Positions 24,416 to 37,251 of a stretch of DNA of 64,000 nucleotides are shown piece by piece (positions within the stretch are counted from its first letter, which is position 1; each line of letters starts with the position of its first letter). A model generated the notes under the pieces. That model ran no database searches. It was given only the letters and a program-made list of their open reading frames with translations, and was not told the origin of the DNA. The translations under genes were made by a program, and so were the position numbers. Source of the DNA: Dermanyssus gallinae. Lineage: Eukaryota; Arthropoda; Arachnida; Mesostigmata; Dermanyssidae. The DNA lies in the NCBI GenBank assembly GCA_003439945.1, contig QVRM01000483.1, positions 40,209 to 104,208 of the forward strand, written 5' to 3'.

Positions 24416-25184
24416 GCGGATGCGGTCGTTGATAAAGCTCATACTTGCAGGCTTGTTTGCTTGGGCTATAACGCTGCGTCTGCTGTTGCTGTTGTGACGG
24501 ATCTACGGAAGTTATCCAGGTAGATTTGTTGTTGTTGATGACGATGCTGCTGCTGTGGTGCTGTCGTTCTGGTTGTTTTTATTGTTGTTGTTGATGCTGT
24601 TGTTGTTGCTGCTGCTATTGTCGTTGCTGCTGTTGTTGTCAAGTCTGACCTCTGGCGTTGTTGCTTTGCTGCAATACTGTCGACGACGATCTGCACGATG
24701 AAAAAAATTATAAGGACAACAATGACTGATTACGGCTCAATACTTGCGTCAACAACCCTGTTGACTTTGATGACCTGATCTGCAAGTGTGGGTGGCGAAA
24801 ACCACGTCTAATCAACGCCGGACGCTCCAAAGAACGTCGCGTCCGGCTTGAAGCCAGTCAGTGCAGCCGATTCTTGTGGACGACGTATGGCTGAAGGTGT
24901 TTATGAATGTGCATTTGGCTCTGGCTACTCTGGCGAAACTAAAATGAAACCATGGTGCAAGCAATTCCAGCGGGCAGTGGGACTGGTGTTCATCTTCATC
25001 TTCTTCTTCGTTGTAGTAGTAGTAGCAGTACTTAGGACTAAGCTCGAAGTAGTACTAATAGTGCTAGCAAAACCATTGCGACTTAACAGAGTGGCAGAGG
25101 TAGGCACATGGTGGCTATGGAGGTGTTCCTAGTAGGAACAGCTTGTCATTCTGGAACAACAGTACGTCGGTAGTTTGCAAAAGC

Positions 25185-25207
25185 AGCAACAACAACAACA
25201 AAAACAA

Positions 25208-25239
<32 letters not shown>

Positions 25240-25275
25240 ACAGCAGCAGCAACAACAACAACTACTACAACGATC
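25185..25275 (+). repeat. CAA/CAG trinucleotide repeat
   Basis: About 90 bp made almost only of CAA and CAG triplets. Confidence 0.93.
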
Positions 25276-25670
25276 GCGGCACCACTGAGCGGCCGATCAG
25301 TGTAAGCGGTGAGCAAACATAACCACCAAAAGTCAACAGAGAGCAGTGTTGCGGCTGACGACCCGGCCCGGACCGGCCCGATTCGCTACCGGTCGACGAT
25401 ACATCACCTTCGTATATATATTCGTATACCTTCATCCTATACCGAGTAGCGTCTCCGTTGTGGCGGCTTGTTGCCGCATCGTTTGTTACATGAGGCGGCG
25501 CATGTAACATACGACCGGCGTGCGACGGTTAGCGAAGTGCCAACCGTGGACCACCAGAAGGAAGGAGAACAGCCAGAATGAGGAGGTTGGCAGGAAGACA
25601 GAGGAGGGCAGAGGAGAACAAACTAACTCTCCAGCCAGCGGAAAGCGGAGAAACCGGAGCGACACAAGTC

Positions 25671-25691
25671 GGGGGGGGGGGGGGGGGGGGG
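25671..25691 (+). repeat. Poly-G run of 21
   Basis: An uninterrupted run of 21 G in a purine-rich, GC-rich block; it could form a G-quadruplex and is prone to length errors in sequencing. Confidence 0.95.
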
Positions 25692-26116
25692 CGCGGAGCG
25701 AGGGGAAAGGCGAACAGAAAACAGAGAAAGAAACACCGCCGGGTAGATCAGGCAGGCGCGAACGGTATCAAAACAGTACGCGCCGAGGTAGTGTTCGCGA
25801 GTCGCGCCAAACCAACGGCGCGTCGCCCACCGCCGCAACAGTGGATTAGGTAAGGAACACACAAAAATCAATACCACCACCCATGTAGACGAAAAGTCTT
25901 CCTACGACTACGACATTTTGGCGTCGCCGACATTGTGGACTTGTGCTGTCACTTGGGTTCTGGCCGCTGTTCGCCGAAGAGCGATGAGATATTATGTACA
26001 CAGGCCTTTGTTGAACGGAAAATATTTATCGACAAACAATGCTCGGAGCAAATTCTTATGTAAGTATGCCGTATATACAGATACATATATAGATAAACGC
26101 TACACACACGCATATC

Positions 26117-26155
26117 CATATATATATATATATATATATATAGATAGATAGATAG

Positions 26156-26196
<41 letters not shown>
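26117..26196. repeat. (TA)n/(TAGA)n/(GA)n compound microsatellite
   Basis: TA repeat, then TAGA units, TA again, then GA repeat. Confidence 0.95.
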
Positions 26197-28485
26197 TACA
26201 TGCATGATGAATGCAGATTTCTGCCAGAGGGCTTGTATTTATTATTTTAAACAAACATTGGAGCCTACGAATTGGCTGGAACGCTTTTACCTGTTCCTGC
26301 GTGTCTATGACGTATGGCATCAAAGGACTAGGATTTAGTTTGACAATAATGCTGTCTCATACAGTCGCAGTGATGGGCGTACTAGTACAAGACACTTGTT
26401 GGCACGCTGAAAGTTTGCTTACTGCCAGGCTCCAACAGAACTTCTCAGACTCATTCGACGGTTCGGAGAATTGGCTTACACTTGGCTGATTTCAGGCGGT
26501 CGACGCCAATTAAATGCCTGCAAACTCGCTCTCTACCTTTGCCGCGTGATCGCGTGCGAGTTGTCAGGTTTCTCAGATTTTTCTCAGCAACCATTTCGGA
26601 TTTCACGCAAAACGTCGCCTATCACGCGGTTATCTAGCTCCCGTAGCTTACCTTTTTGTATGCACTCTTGGTCGAAGATAGAGAATAGATGGCTTATCAG
26701 GTATGACTACAAAAATGTATTCGTCAATTCATATTACAATCTTGTGAAATGGAACGTGTTAATTTTCAGTTTTTGGTTTATCATCGTATTTTCTTTTTTG
26801 ATCAATCATTTAGATGCAGTCCCACGGCATAAGCAAGATAGACTCAAATAATGGCACATATACGAAAATGACGAAAGCGAACCCTCCTACGTATATAGGC
26901 GAAAGGCACGTCTCTTCTTCGAAGTGAGACATTTCAGAACGATCGAATTCCTAACGCGCAGCTGATTAGAGCAGTACGATCGCATGGTGGTTTTTGAAGA
27001 CTCGAACTAGGTCGTCTTCCATGTCAGGTCATCAAACGGAAGGATAGCATTTTCTAAACTGAGTCAGCTCAGTAAGCGGTAGAGTTTTGCGTAGCATTTT
27101 AATAAGCCATGCACATATATTCTTCTTCAAGACGACAGATATGTGAGTATCAGCGGACAGTCCTGGGCATCCTACACCACTCTCATAACACCTGAAATAG
27201 GCACAAAGCGTTTTTCCCTCTCTCTCTATAAAGAAGATGACGCGTCTATTTATTAGTGAAATTTGTCTCTTGGACAAATTTTACCTATAAACAGACGCCT
27301 AGTGTTAAAGCCGGCCTTGATCGAAGGTTTATAGGCTTCTTTGAATTTAACAGTGAGTGTGTGTGCCTGTGCAAGCTCGTGAATTAGGAACATACGAGCG
27401 ACGGCTTGAGTCTAGTTTAGTGAAAATTGAGACACAAATATGCTAAGCTCCAAGACAGACAAAGATGTGATACAGGTCATGGAGCGGAGACTGTTTTACA
27501 ACGCGCGGTGGGAATAATCCGAAAACAATCTGTTGAAGCGTATCGCATGTGTTTCGGTACCGTTGAAAGTGAACCGTTTGGTGACATTTTTTTGAGAGAT
27601 TTGACCTCATATCTTATTGGCCAAACTTGTTCTATGAGCCTTCGTTGTTTCGTAGGGGTTGCCGTTACGGTGCCATCCGCCTGCCCTCAAAGAGCGTTCG
27701 TCTTCACTAACGCGCTAGTGCGGCTCCGCGCCCCTTGGGACAGCAGGACACCGCCTTGTAGGTTTTAATGTTTCGTGAGCTAACAACAAACCGAGCTAGA
27801 AGACCTCTAACAAAATCCATGAGCTCGCCAGTTTGGTAATCCTGCGCTGATGACGTGCCCTGCCTTCCCTGCATCCAGCGATAGGTCATCTTGTGATGTA
27901 TACCATGACAGTACATGACGCATGCCCGTAGATGCTGACATAATTGCAGGAATGCACAAGCGTCATCCAGGAATGATTTACGTGTCGCGAGCAGCCAGCA
28001 ATAGCAGTTCTTTGCTGATACAGGTATGTACAAACCTCAAAGTGACGAACTGTAACGGATGGCGACACAAATTGACTTACTCTCTGCTATCCGAACATCA
28101 GAACTTCGCTAACCACTGTTATAACGCCCCTTATTTAACATATATTTCTAACATAATAACATTTCTAAAGTTCTGTCTAACGTAACCGGAACGGCGGTTG
28201 ATATTATCATTCACGTAAGCTCTGCGACGTATATTCGACGTCATCGTACTACGCAATCATACCGCGCAGTGAGTATTAGATAACCACGTAGAAATGTTAT
28301 AAGTCCTGTGTGATAATGTGATATTCGTGCAACTGCTTTAGGGCAATACTCCATTAACTCGTAGTAGGCGTCACGCGACAACAAATACTGTCAGTTATCC
28401 GACTACTGGTCGTGTTGATAGTCAGAATTGGTCATATGTTTTCTAAAAATTAACCCTGAATAAGGTGGTTTTCATTGTAGTACAG
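26197..28485. other. Non-coding stretch with unrecognised ORFs
   Basis: Plus-strand open frames at 26471-26851 (126 codons) and 27427-27768 (113 codons) are of mixed composition and not repeat-driven, but no domain, signal peptide or splice context was recognised. The first ends with a hydrophobic segment (LIFSFWFIIVFSFLI). They are probably decayed or chance frames. Confidence 0.35.
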
Positions 28486-28753
28486 AAGTGGCGGTGTGGT
28501 CTAGTGCGGCTAGTGCGCTATTCGCGGTTGTCATCTACCGGAGTGTCGCCGGTTCGAGCCCTGTTGTTAATCGAGCTTTCTTTGAGCCATACTCATTCAG
28601 AATAGATGACAAAATCGTACCACTGAGAGTCAGCGACCACGCTGCCGCAGGGCCTGTTGGTAAAACCTTACAAATCTCATGTGTCCGGCCTTGGCGCATT
28701 GAAGGTATACCGCACGGCCATTCCGAGCTCGTAGGGGACGGATGACTGTCTAG
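28486..28753 (+). mobile_element. SINE-B copy 1 (tRNA-derived SINE)
   Basis: About 268 bp that matches 44637-44910 along its whole length. It carries a Pol III A-box-like GTGGTCTAGTG near 28496 and a perfect B box GGTTCGAGCCC (28551-28561), 40-50 bp apart as in tRNA promoters. A shared body (CTGAGAGTCAGCG-CCACGCTGC, TGTCCGGCC) follows, with the end ...CTGTCTAGA. The open frames over it on both strands are not genes. Confidence 0.78.
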
Positions 28754-29293
28754 AATTAAGAACAACCTCATTAATGAAGAGCATAATTCTAGTAAAGCAC
28801 AGAAATTCCATTAAGCTTAAAACGGCTCAAACGCAACCTAACTGTTAGGCCATGCTCTGGATTTTCCCGTACTATCTAGAATAAGCGAAGCCTATTCGGT
28901 GTTCCTTAGCATAGCACGTAAAGTTGGAAGTGTGCTCTTACACAGATTGACAAAAATACGATAGATTCAATTTCCATATCAGCAGCAAGAAATGTGTGAT
29001 CTTCTGCTCCAAACAGATGCGTTTTTTGAAGTAACCCATTTTTACGCCACTTAAAGCGTCGTTTTAAAGGGCATCCACATACATAACCAGCCCGTTGTTA
29101 TGATGCACGAACGGACACGCATCTCTTGTCTTTTTGTGCATTTTTCATCAAAATCAATATAAAGCGCGTGTTTGGTTCAACTTCAGGTATATTTCTGAAG
29201 TCTATTAAAACTCGACTCTAACTCTGCAGATTCAAGAAGGCCTCAAATGTGTGCGTGTGTGCCGCACTGAAAGCGAATCCTCGACTTCTGATA

Positions 29294-29296
<3 letters not shown>

Positions 29297-29339
<43 letters not shown>
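29297..29339. repeat. (TA)n microsatellite
   Basis: About 43 bp of TA dinucleotides. Confidence 0.95.
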
Positions 29340-29343
<4 letters not shown>

Positions 29344-29982
29344 CAAAGTTTATTATTATTTATTATTCTTTCCCTATATAAATATAAATATATGGTGTAC
29401 TGCTGTTCGCTGTTTTATTGAGTATAGATTGAGACGTAAACCGACACACAGCGTAGCAGGAACCACAGGCGGCTCCCGAGCTCCCGCCTCTCCTTCGTGT
29501 CTGGCTGCCTGTCTGTCTGGCTAAATGGACAGACATTGACATTGGCAAATTACAATTAGATGCAGTGTTAGGCGTGACACTTCCCGGCCCTTCCGCGCGT
29601 CGGCGGGGGGAGACTACCCCCTGCGAGAACCTGTATGAGGTGTGGTTGGTGGGCCGATCAGCTTGCTGCAGTGCTTGCTGGCCCAGCAGTAACAAGCAGG
29701 ACGAACAGAACTTGCGCAGGGCACCATTCTGTCACAGTGGCGCGTTCAGTCGAAGGCGAAAAAAAAAACAGCCGACCTCAACGGCTGACCGTGACGAAGT
29801 CATTAGAGGAGACTTCTACCAGCACCGCGGCTGCGCGCTTCTGTCACTGCTACAACAAAGTCGACTGCCGCCTCTGCTCCGACACCACTACGACATTCGC
29901 GACAGCGGACGGACCGCTAACTGGCGATGCTACGTTCAGGATCACGCTGCACCGGCCGAACGGTGTCTCGTGCATCCAGGAC

Positions 29983-29990
<8 letters not shown>

Positions 29991-30022
<32 letters not shown>
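29991..30022. repeat. (TA)n microsatellite
   Basis: About 32 bp of TA dinucleotides. Confidence 0.94.
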
Positions 30023-30027
<5 letters not shown>

Positions 30028-30198
30028 GCGAACATATTCATATTGGAGCCGCGTCCATATTGGAGCTGTGGCGCGCGTTCTTCTCAACACACAGGCACAA
30101 CTAACACAGAATAACCCAATCGCACCAACGTTCTACCCCATCCAAGTCGGGTTCGAAGGATGGCGATGCTATTGGCGTGATCAATCCGTTTTCTCATC

Positions 30199-30199
<1 letters not shown>

Positions 30200-30266
<67 letters not shown>
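30200..30266. repeat. (TA)n microsatellite
   Basis: 67 bp of perfect TA repeat. Confidence 0.96.
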
Positions 30267-30269
<3 letters not shown>

Positions 30270-30744
30270 TGCGTGTGTTAATAGAGGTATATGCGCACAC
30301 ATAGGTACATGATGGAGATGGACTGAAATCGATTGTAAATACTACTGGCTATTCGTGTTCGTTGCCAGTGAACGGGTTATGGGTGAGCTTTGTTGTTCTT
30401 ATTGGCGGCGGCCGCGTTGTTGTTGTGGTTGTTGTTGTTTTTGTCGTCGTCGTTGGTTTTGTTGTTGTTGTTGTTATCGCCGCGCAGTCGTCCTAGGTCG
30501 TTCTTAACCCTCGGGCGACATCGAAGTGAATGAGGACAGGATTTATCCGCTTCGAGCGGAAAATTGCCATGACAAATCGTGAATCTGGCCCACGCTTGCT
30601 GTTTCGACTCGAATCGCCGCTTGGTTGATCAATAAAAAAAGTCCGACCAGCATCGTCACCGGTAGCAACACAGCAGCAAGATGCAGAAGCGGCTACAAGA
30701 CAAGCATTGTCGGCCCTGAATATGCCTGTCAAGGTCGGCAAGGT

Positions 30745-30810
30745 GAGGTTGTTGTTGTTGTTGTTGTTGTTGTTATTATTGTTGTTGTTGTTGATGTCGT
30801 CGTCGTCGTT
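30745..30810 (+). repeat. (GTT)n / GTC trinucleotide repeat
   Basis: Mostly GTT triplets followed by GTC; reads as poly-Leu or poly-Val in the overlapping small frames. Confidence 0.9.
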
Positions 30811-31574
30811 TTCGTGCTCGACGGAGGGAGGTGGTTCACGCTCTTGTCTGTCCGCTCAGCAAACGAAACCTCTCTGCCTCCGAAAAATGCTCGGCAAACG
30901 AAAACGAAACTGCCTGTCCTCACCACTAACTACTCGCCTGGTTGAATTAATCGCAGGCTGTTGCAATGTTGCGCGCGAGCACAGCACGTGCAGTGGGTAC
31001 CTGCTTGCCTGCCATATATAGATATATATATATATAAATTTGTTTACTGACATTTCTTATAAGATAATGGTAATATGATCATTCTGAACTCCACATAGCC
31101 TGTTTGGGGTCTTATTTATGATTATAATGCATAGTTTATGTTTGCCATTTTCATCAATCTACAATGTGTTGCGATATGATTTGTATTACTTATATTACTT
31201 GTAAGCAGATACCAGAGTTTTGAGGCAATTCTGTCTAAGGTCCGCACTTAAATTTGAACAAAAACTTTGTCTGCCTGACGGAGACCGGTACTTTGTTCCA
31301 ATTGGTTTTGCTGATGTTGCCAAACCCAATGAGTTTGGATGCACCCTAAAGAGTGTACGCTTAATTGTAACTATGTGAGAGTATTATGTGCTGTTGCATT
31401 GAGATTCGCATCCAGAGTCCCAGATTTCTTCTCAGTGCTCGTTTTTTTAAGTTGGTGAAGCGACCTGATAAGATGCACCTGTGTCAAGCCATAAGCTTCT
31501 ACAGCGTATGGAGGTGACTCCGAACGTAGGCGAAATACATCGCTATCAAACAGTTCTAGGTTTTAAAAATTTAG

Positions 31575-31605
<31 letters not shown>

Positions 31606-31625
31606 GTAGGCATTAATAAGGTTTA

Positions 31626-32062
31626 TTATAATTTAGAAGAATATATATAATGCTTCACGGCGTTGCTGCTCGTCGACCTAGTTGCTCCTTCTGCGCGCCG
31701 TAGCCGTTCTATCGCTCATGCCCGTGAGGAAGTCCTGCCCGCCCCCTGGCGCAAAGGTCCGGGTCCGTCCAGTCTCTCATAGTTCCGAGCACTGAGGTCG
31801 CGTTACCTCTTTGGATCTCCAGGGACAGTCGCTGGGAGAAGAAGGCGTGCGCCCTCTTGTCAATCGTCGCCTGCCGTAACGCGTCGCCAACCCGAGAGAT
31901 CAATGTTACCGTGAGGGGCCCAGGGCCACCCATCGTCTCGAACGCGAATGGCGAAAAGTGGTGCGCCCGACTTAGGTCCGCATACTTTCTTATCTTTGAG
32001 GTCTCAGCTCGCGAAACGGGCGGGACGCGCCGGGACCGACAAGGGAAGGGGTCAGAGAGTCG
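31626..32062 (-). mobile_element. R2/NeSL-like retrotransposon C-terminus, copy 1
   Basis: Minus-strand relic ending at a 3' terminus shared with the copy at 40445 (TTATAATTTAGAAGAATATA...). It translates to SLTPSLVGPGASRP, then GPGPLTVTLISRVGDALRQA and SQRLSLEIQRGNATSVLGTM, the extreme C-terminal block of a family better seen at 45161-45898. At its 5' side homology stops where a (TA)n tract (32063-32088) begins. Only about 125 codons remain and neither the endonuclease core nor the RT is present. Confidence 0.72.
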
Positions 32063-32088
32063 ATATATATATATATATATATATATAC
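32063..32088. repeat. (TA)n microsatellite at the truncation point of a retroelement
   Basis: About 26 bp of TA; the homologous copy at 40445-40907 continues normally past this point. Confidence 0.92.
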
Positions 32089-33382
32089 TTTATAGCGAAT
32101 ACTTTGTAGCCTGAAAACTATCTCTAAAACGATAGATAGCAACATGAAATAGATATATGAAAGCGTTATATGTCGTGGAAACAGCACCGCGCACAGTCGC
32201 ACATAGACAGAAATCGTTTTACTTAAATCACGAATAAAGAGATGCAATGCCCAGGTGCCGATTGTGCACCGAGGTCTGCCGTTACGAGGGTTATTGTGGC
32301 GTTGAATTAGCTGAATGCCATAGTTCACGCCCGACTCATTGATCAACATGTTTCCTACTCAGAGCAGCTAGGTTGACTTCAACAATGTAAAACGCTAAGG
32401 ATTTCGTGGTAAACTGGCAAATACATAACCCATAGAAGATGCACTACCACCACTGAAGGGCACAGCGAAGTAAAACGAAGATAGTTCCGATGAAAATGGT
32501 TGTAACATATATTCAACCACTGAAGGGCCAGTGAATACCGTACCTTCCGATACCGGGCATACAAACTCGGCTAGAACTAGACATGACAATGACGAACGCA
32601 AGATCAGCAAGATGCTTGGGGGAGTTACGTCTATGGACGCTTCCCGAAAGACAAGTCGACGCGTTGAAGGCTCTGCTTTTGTGGCATAAGGGGGTCGCGG
32701 CGCTAGACCAAGGTCTACAAATGTCAGCATTTTGCTCAGGGGTGTACATCTACTAGACGCACAAATCGGCCGTGTAATGTAAAAATGATCGTAGCCATAA
32801 TAACGATTCAACATTTCGTGTCGAGTTACAACGTGTCGCAGCTAGTCGACTACGTTAAGCAGTTTCCCGAAGGCAAGACTTTGCCTGTCTTAATCGATTG
32901 CCTAAGAACTGGGCGCGTATTGCGCTGAGCGTTACCTTGTGTGTTTTTCCTCCATATATGATGCGGAAGAACGCATGCGAGGTCTTCTGCTCGCAGCTGA
33001 TGCGAGCACCAGTGGTTTGTTATTGAAACTGGGTATTGTTACTTTCTATGTCTGTCTAAAGGAGCTACACTAAGCAAACGCAAGCAGACCAGCCAGCTCG
33101 AACGGGTGCAAGTGTTTCGGAGGCATTCTTGATTTAGTGAAGTACAACATTTAGCTCTAGATAAAGTAGAGAAGTTTTCTCTACCATTATCGTTACCTAC
33201 CTATCGGCGACACCGGGTTCGTCTGTCTGTGCCTCTGGGGTCACGTCAGCGTAACCCAACGCAGCGCCTTTACCTCGCTCTGGTCGCTGCTACAACCCGC
33301 CCCGGTCCTACGTGAGAAAAGAAATCCTCCTTTTGTCGCTTAAAAATCAAAATACTTCGTAGTCACGTCTCACGCAAATAGA

Positions 33383-33520
<138 letters not shown>

Positions 33521-34264
33521 CGCAATTTGCCCAAGTGACAATAATGACTTGATCTAATATAAGTATAAATGTCTACTTTTTTGCTGCATTTGTACACATT
33601 GTTCCAAGTGGTTGCATTCAATTGCCAATGATCGAAAGCCAGAGATATCCTTTTGCTTACAGCGCCAGGTAGTAGAGAACAGAGATAATAAATCTTATAC
33701 AATTTACGAAAACACATTTGCAAGCTCGGAAACAAGAAAGAGACATAGCTCTAAAGACTTGGTTTACACACTAAGCTCGACAATTTGGTGAACACTAGGT
33801 TCCGCGAATCTATCACATCTTGATGATATCATTTACCCCATCGACTTCTTAATTGGGAATAGATCAACAACAAGCGCTCAACTAAATATATACATAAATA
33901 TTGGGAATAGAATCGAGTCTTTAAAGGCAGATAGAGCAATATGAAGTGTTGTAGAGATTTCTCGGAAGAGAACATTTCTAACCCAAACAAAATTAGCAAT
34001 CTGAATATTTTACTAGCAAAATTGAAGTGCAGTGTAGAATAAATAACAGATATCCAGCTGAGTTTTATGAAGGAACCTGATTAGTGATTGGTAATCGGAG
34101 AGGTCGTCTACACGGGACAGGAGGAGACTATCTTGATGATCTAACGAAAATTGCATGCTCCAATATTTATTGTTCGAGCTGCAAGCAAATAGACACAGCT
34201 AAACTATTGACACCAATGTATTGTATCATACACATAGTCGACATCCGAAAATAGTTCGCTAACA

Positions 34265-34480
34265 ACCATCGACAGCATCAGCAACAACATCAATAACGAC
34301 AACATCAGGAGCAACAACAATAATGCCCATATCAGCAACAACAGCATCGACAACATCAGTAACAACAACAATAATGGCCATATCAGCAACAACAACAATA
34401 ATAGCCATATCAGCAACAACAGCACCGAAAACATCAACAACAGCACCGGCAACAACCTCAGCAGCAGCAACAATATCAGC
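34265..34480 (+). repeat. CAA/CAT/CAG-rich degenerate repeat
   Basis: Words such as ATCAGCAACAACA and AATGGCCATATCAGCAACAA recur with period near 36. In one plus frame (34323-34703) this reads as a Thr/Ser/Ala-rich stretch. Confidence 0.8.
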
Positions 34481-34659
34481 TCATACTACCACCATCAAAT
34501 GGTCTCTCTATGCCCATCCGTTTAACAAAAGGTGCCCGAAGAAGCAGCCCTCTGAGCACTCGCAGAAGCATGCGAAGACGTCTTTTCGCACAAAGACTTG
34601 CCGTGCTTGCTTCACCGTTGCTAACTGCGTCCCGACCTCTCTTCCTATATCTCTCCCTC

Positions 34660-34662
<3 letters not shown>

Positions 34663-34698
<36 letters not shown>
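34663..34698. repeat. (TA)n microsatellite
   Basis: About 36 bp of TA dinucleotides. Confidence 0.94.
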
Positions 34699-34701
<3 letters not shown>

Positions 34702-35927
34702 AAGCGTTCACCCATCGTTTCCGTTTCCACATACGGTTGCCCGACATTGCCCTTCCACCATGTCTGCTCGTATAGCAGCTGCCTACGCTACTGCCGTCGG
34801 CCGCCCCTTTGCAGCCATCGGCTGTAGCAGCAGGAGCAGCAGGAACTAACTGAAGCCGGCAGCAGCTGGTAGGAAAATATATATCTCTGTACAGCGAGAG
34901 CTTCCTGTTTCTTGCTGAAGTCGCAGTCGTCTGCGGCTTGGCCCATCGCCATCTTCATCAGCACCACTATCACTCCCGCCACCACGACCACCGCCATCGT
35001 CATCATCTACATCATGAACACCATCATCTTTTTCCACAGGAGCATCGGCACCCGGCTTACTGCAGCGACGGCTGCAAGGGGGCGGGCCCCAGGGGGCGCT
35101 GCAGTCTTCGTCGTCACAGCAGCCGCGGCGGCGGAGGCGGTGGCCGCTGGCCAAGGGGGAGCCCCAAGGGCACACTCACACATAGGCTACACAAGCTTGC
35201 TTGCCAGATACCTTCATTCACAGACAAACATCCCCTTTCTCCCCATGCGCTCCTAAACGCTGCAGCAACCCTCCCACATAGCACCCCAGCTTAAACACAT
35301 ACGCCCCAAATGCAGCAGCTGCTGCTGCTTCTGCTCCCGCATAGCGATCGCTCTAGCGTCAACTGCACGGCCCTTGCAGCTCCACGATCTCCATCATCTT
35401 CCTTTTCTTCTTCTTCATCTTCTTCTTCCTGCTCTTTTTATTTTACTTCCCCTCTGCAAGACACTAAGAGTCTTCCACCAATCTATTGATCTATCTATAT
35501 TGTCCTATTGCTTTATTGCTGCGTTGCCCCACAGACAGACAAGGGAGCACATAGACCTCCTCGGTTCTCCTCATAATCATATGCGGGAATGCATTCGGGA
35601 TGCGGATGTGGCCGCGAAGATGTAGCGAGCCCGTACTGTGTTGTGCAGCTGCTATAGCCTTGCTTCGTCTGCTATTCTATCTTCTTCGTCGAATAATTGG
35701 CGTTACATCCTCCGCGGACGAATTTCTCTTAGTTGTTATGTAGTGCCCACCCATACTGTCGATGCAAACTCCGGTAAATCTCGGTAACAGCAGCAGATCA
35801 CCATAGACAAACGACAAATCACGACGTTAAGTTCAGCATGTCTACTGTCATCTGTATCGTCGACACACTCATTCACACACATACGAGTACATGACCACCA
35901 TGCACCGCTACGGTCGTAGACCAAAGC

Positions 35928-36068
35928 CGGTTCGAGCCGGTTCGAGATCGGTTCCAGCCCCATCGTTGCACATTTGTATTTATGGGGGTCATCCGTCTAT
36001 GAAGCAATGTGAAAAACAGTTTCGTAGGACGCTAAATCTTGGCTGAGGGTCAGCCCGGAAACTTTACT
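35928..36068 (+). mobile_element. SINE-A copy 3, degenerate
   Basis: Plus-strand copy. The region of the B box (CCGGTTCGAG, partly duplicated) is followed by the SINE-A body (GTTGCACATTTGTATTTA, CTAAATCTTGGCTGAG) and the GAAACTTTAC tail subtype. The A-box part is not recognisable. Confidence 0.72.
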
Positions 36069-37251
36069 TTTAGTTATGAGCTGTATATATCGTACCTATA
36101 TACTGTGCGTCAATATAACGCTCATAACGTCGTCGCAAATGCGCGAGCTCATTTGATAATTTCACCATTCTACAGCACACATTCTAGAGCACGCGTTTTT
36201 AAATGATTTTTACGCGTTTTTTTGTTCGGTTACCAGTTACCGCGACGTCTACAGCTGCACTTCCCTGTGAATTAGCGAGATGTCCCAAGTTGCTAGAGTC
36301 TCTGATGATTAAAAATATACGTACCTTAAAAATCAGGCTACCCTATTTGCTCTGTTTAGCAGTTTGAATGAAGATTTGGTAGTTTCAATCCAAAGTCTTG
36401 CTTGAAGTCCTTTTCGGTGCGTAAAGTTTTTCTAATAGCATAGAATCAGACGGATGCTCGCAAATCATGCAATCGGAAGATACCCTTAAGCAATGGGCCG
36501 GGTCGACGCTGCCCAGAACAGCAAAGTTGTTGGTACTTACAGGTTTGCCTATAAAATGAATATCGCTGGCTGTTGAAATTGCTAAAAGTGCTTTAAATGG
36601 GAACACGTAAGGTTGATTGCAAGGACAGTTTCCTAAATGTCTGCCTTTATTTTTTTGCAACTTGAAAGCATACAGCCTCTGTATTGCGAAGGTTGCCCAG
36701 GGGCTAGAAGATCGTATCGTTGTGATTCCGTAGATATCGTGATCATGCAGACGTCGTAGGGAAGAAGTCCTTTTTCTTTCGATCCCGTAGTTGTCAAGGC
36801 CGTTTGTCTTGTCTGTACGCTTCGCGCACCTGCCACGATCAAGGTTAACGGCTCTGTACAGACATTCTCCACATCCGAGCTTCCACATCTGCTTGATTCT
36901 TGTGCCAGCTAGATGCTATTGACCCACGACATTGGCCGTCAATGAAGCATTGCTGGTTGCTAACTAACAACTAAAAATTATTCGTAACGCAAACGTAGTG
37001 AAATCATAAGCGGCAACACCTACAACAACGGCTTACCATTCCATCGATGCGAAGCAGATTTGTTGTTCTGTTTTCGTAACCCTGATTATCAGCACGCCCC
37101 CTTCCGCGCAGTTTGCTCAGGAAGTAATGCCACGGTAATGTGCAGAACTGGCGCCTGTGCAGTCTGTATCTCGGCATCAGCTCCGCTGATCAACAGGACT
37201 TATTTCAAGAATGGCTATTTTGATTTATACATTAGATAGTCGCAGTCTCTT
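36069..37251. other. Stretch with one unrecognised minus-strand ORF (36385-36888)
   Basis: The 167-codon minus-strand frame at 36385-36888 has balanced composition and 6-7 Cys (start MWKLGCGECLYRAV; CLRVSSDCMICEH near the end). I could not match it to a family. An overlapping second minus frame (36633-36872) also stays open. It may be part of a decayed retroelement, given the RT fragment just downstream on the other strand, or a chance frame. The rest is featureless. Confidence 0.3.

Larger units (their letters stand above)
23289..26100. other. Non-coding, simple-repeat-rich stretch
   Basis: CAA/CAG repeats (23876-23970, 24480-24680 on the complement, 25185-25275), a duplicated GA/CT unit (24361-24415), and a GC-rich block at 25270-25860 with a 21-G run. 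The block ends at a possible donor (GATTAG|GTAAGG near 25849) that could close a non-coding 5' exon. Open frames (23468-23809 minus, 24848-25132 plus, 25520-25849 plus) are compositionally simple and unrecognised. Confidence 0.38.
28754..31625. other. Non-coding stretch with TA tracts
   Basis: TA tracts at 29297-29339, 29991-30022, 30200-30266 and 31013-31037, a GTT/GTC-rich block at 30410-30480 and (GTT)n at 30745-30800. A GC-rich segment at 29440-29980 carries open frames (29363-29695 minus, 29565-30023 plus) that resemble nothing known. No gene recognised. Confidence 0.38.

Noticed and set aside
28488..28745. Possible tRNA gene (A and B boxes)
   Set aside because: The Pol III boxes belong to SINE-B; there is no foldable acceptor stem and the sequence continues into the repeated SINE body, matched at 44637.
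34846..35175. 109-codon Asp/Gly/Arg-rich minus frame
   Set aside because: GC-rich simple sequence, open in several frames on both strands at once; no motif.
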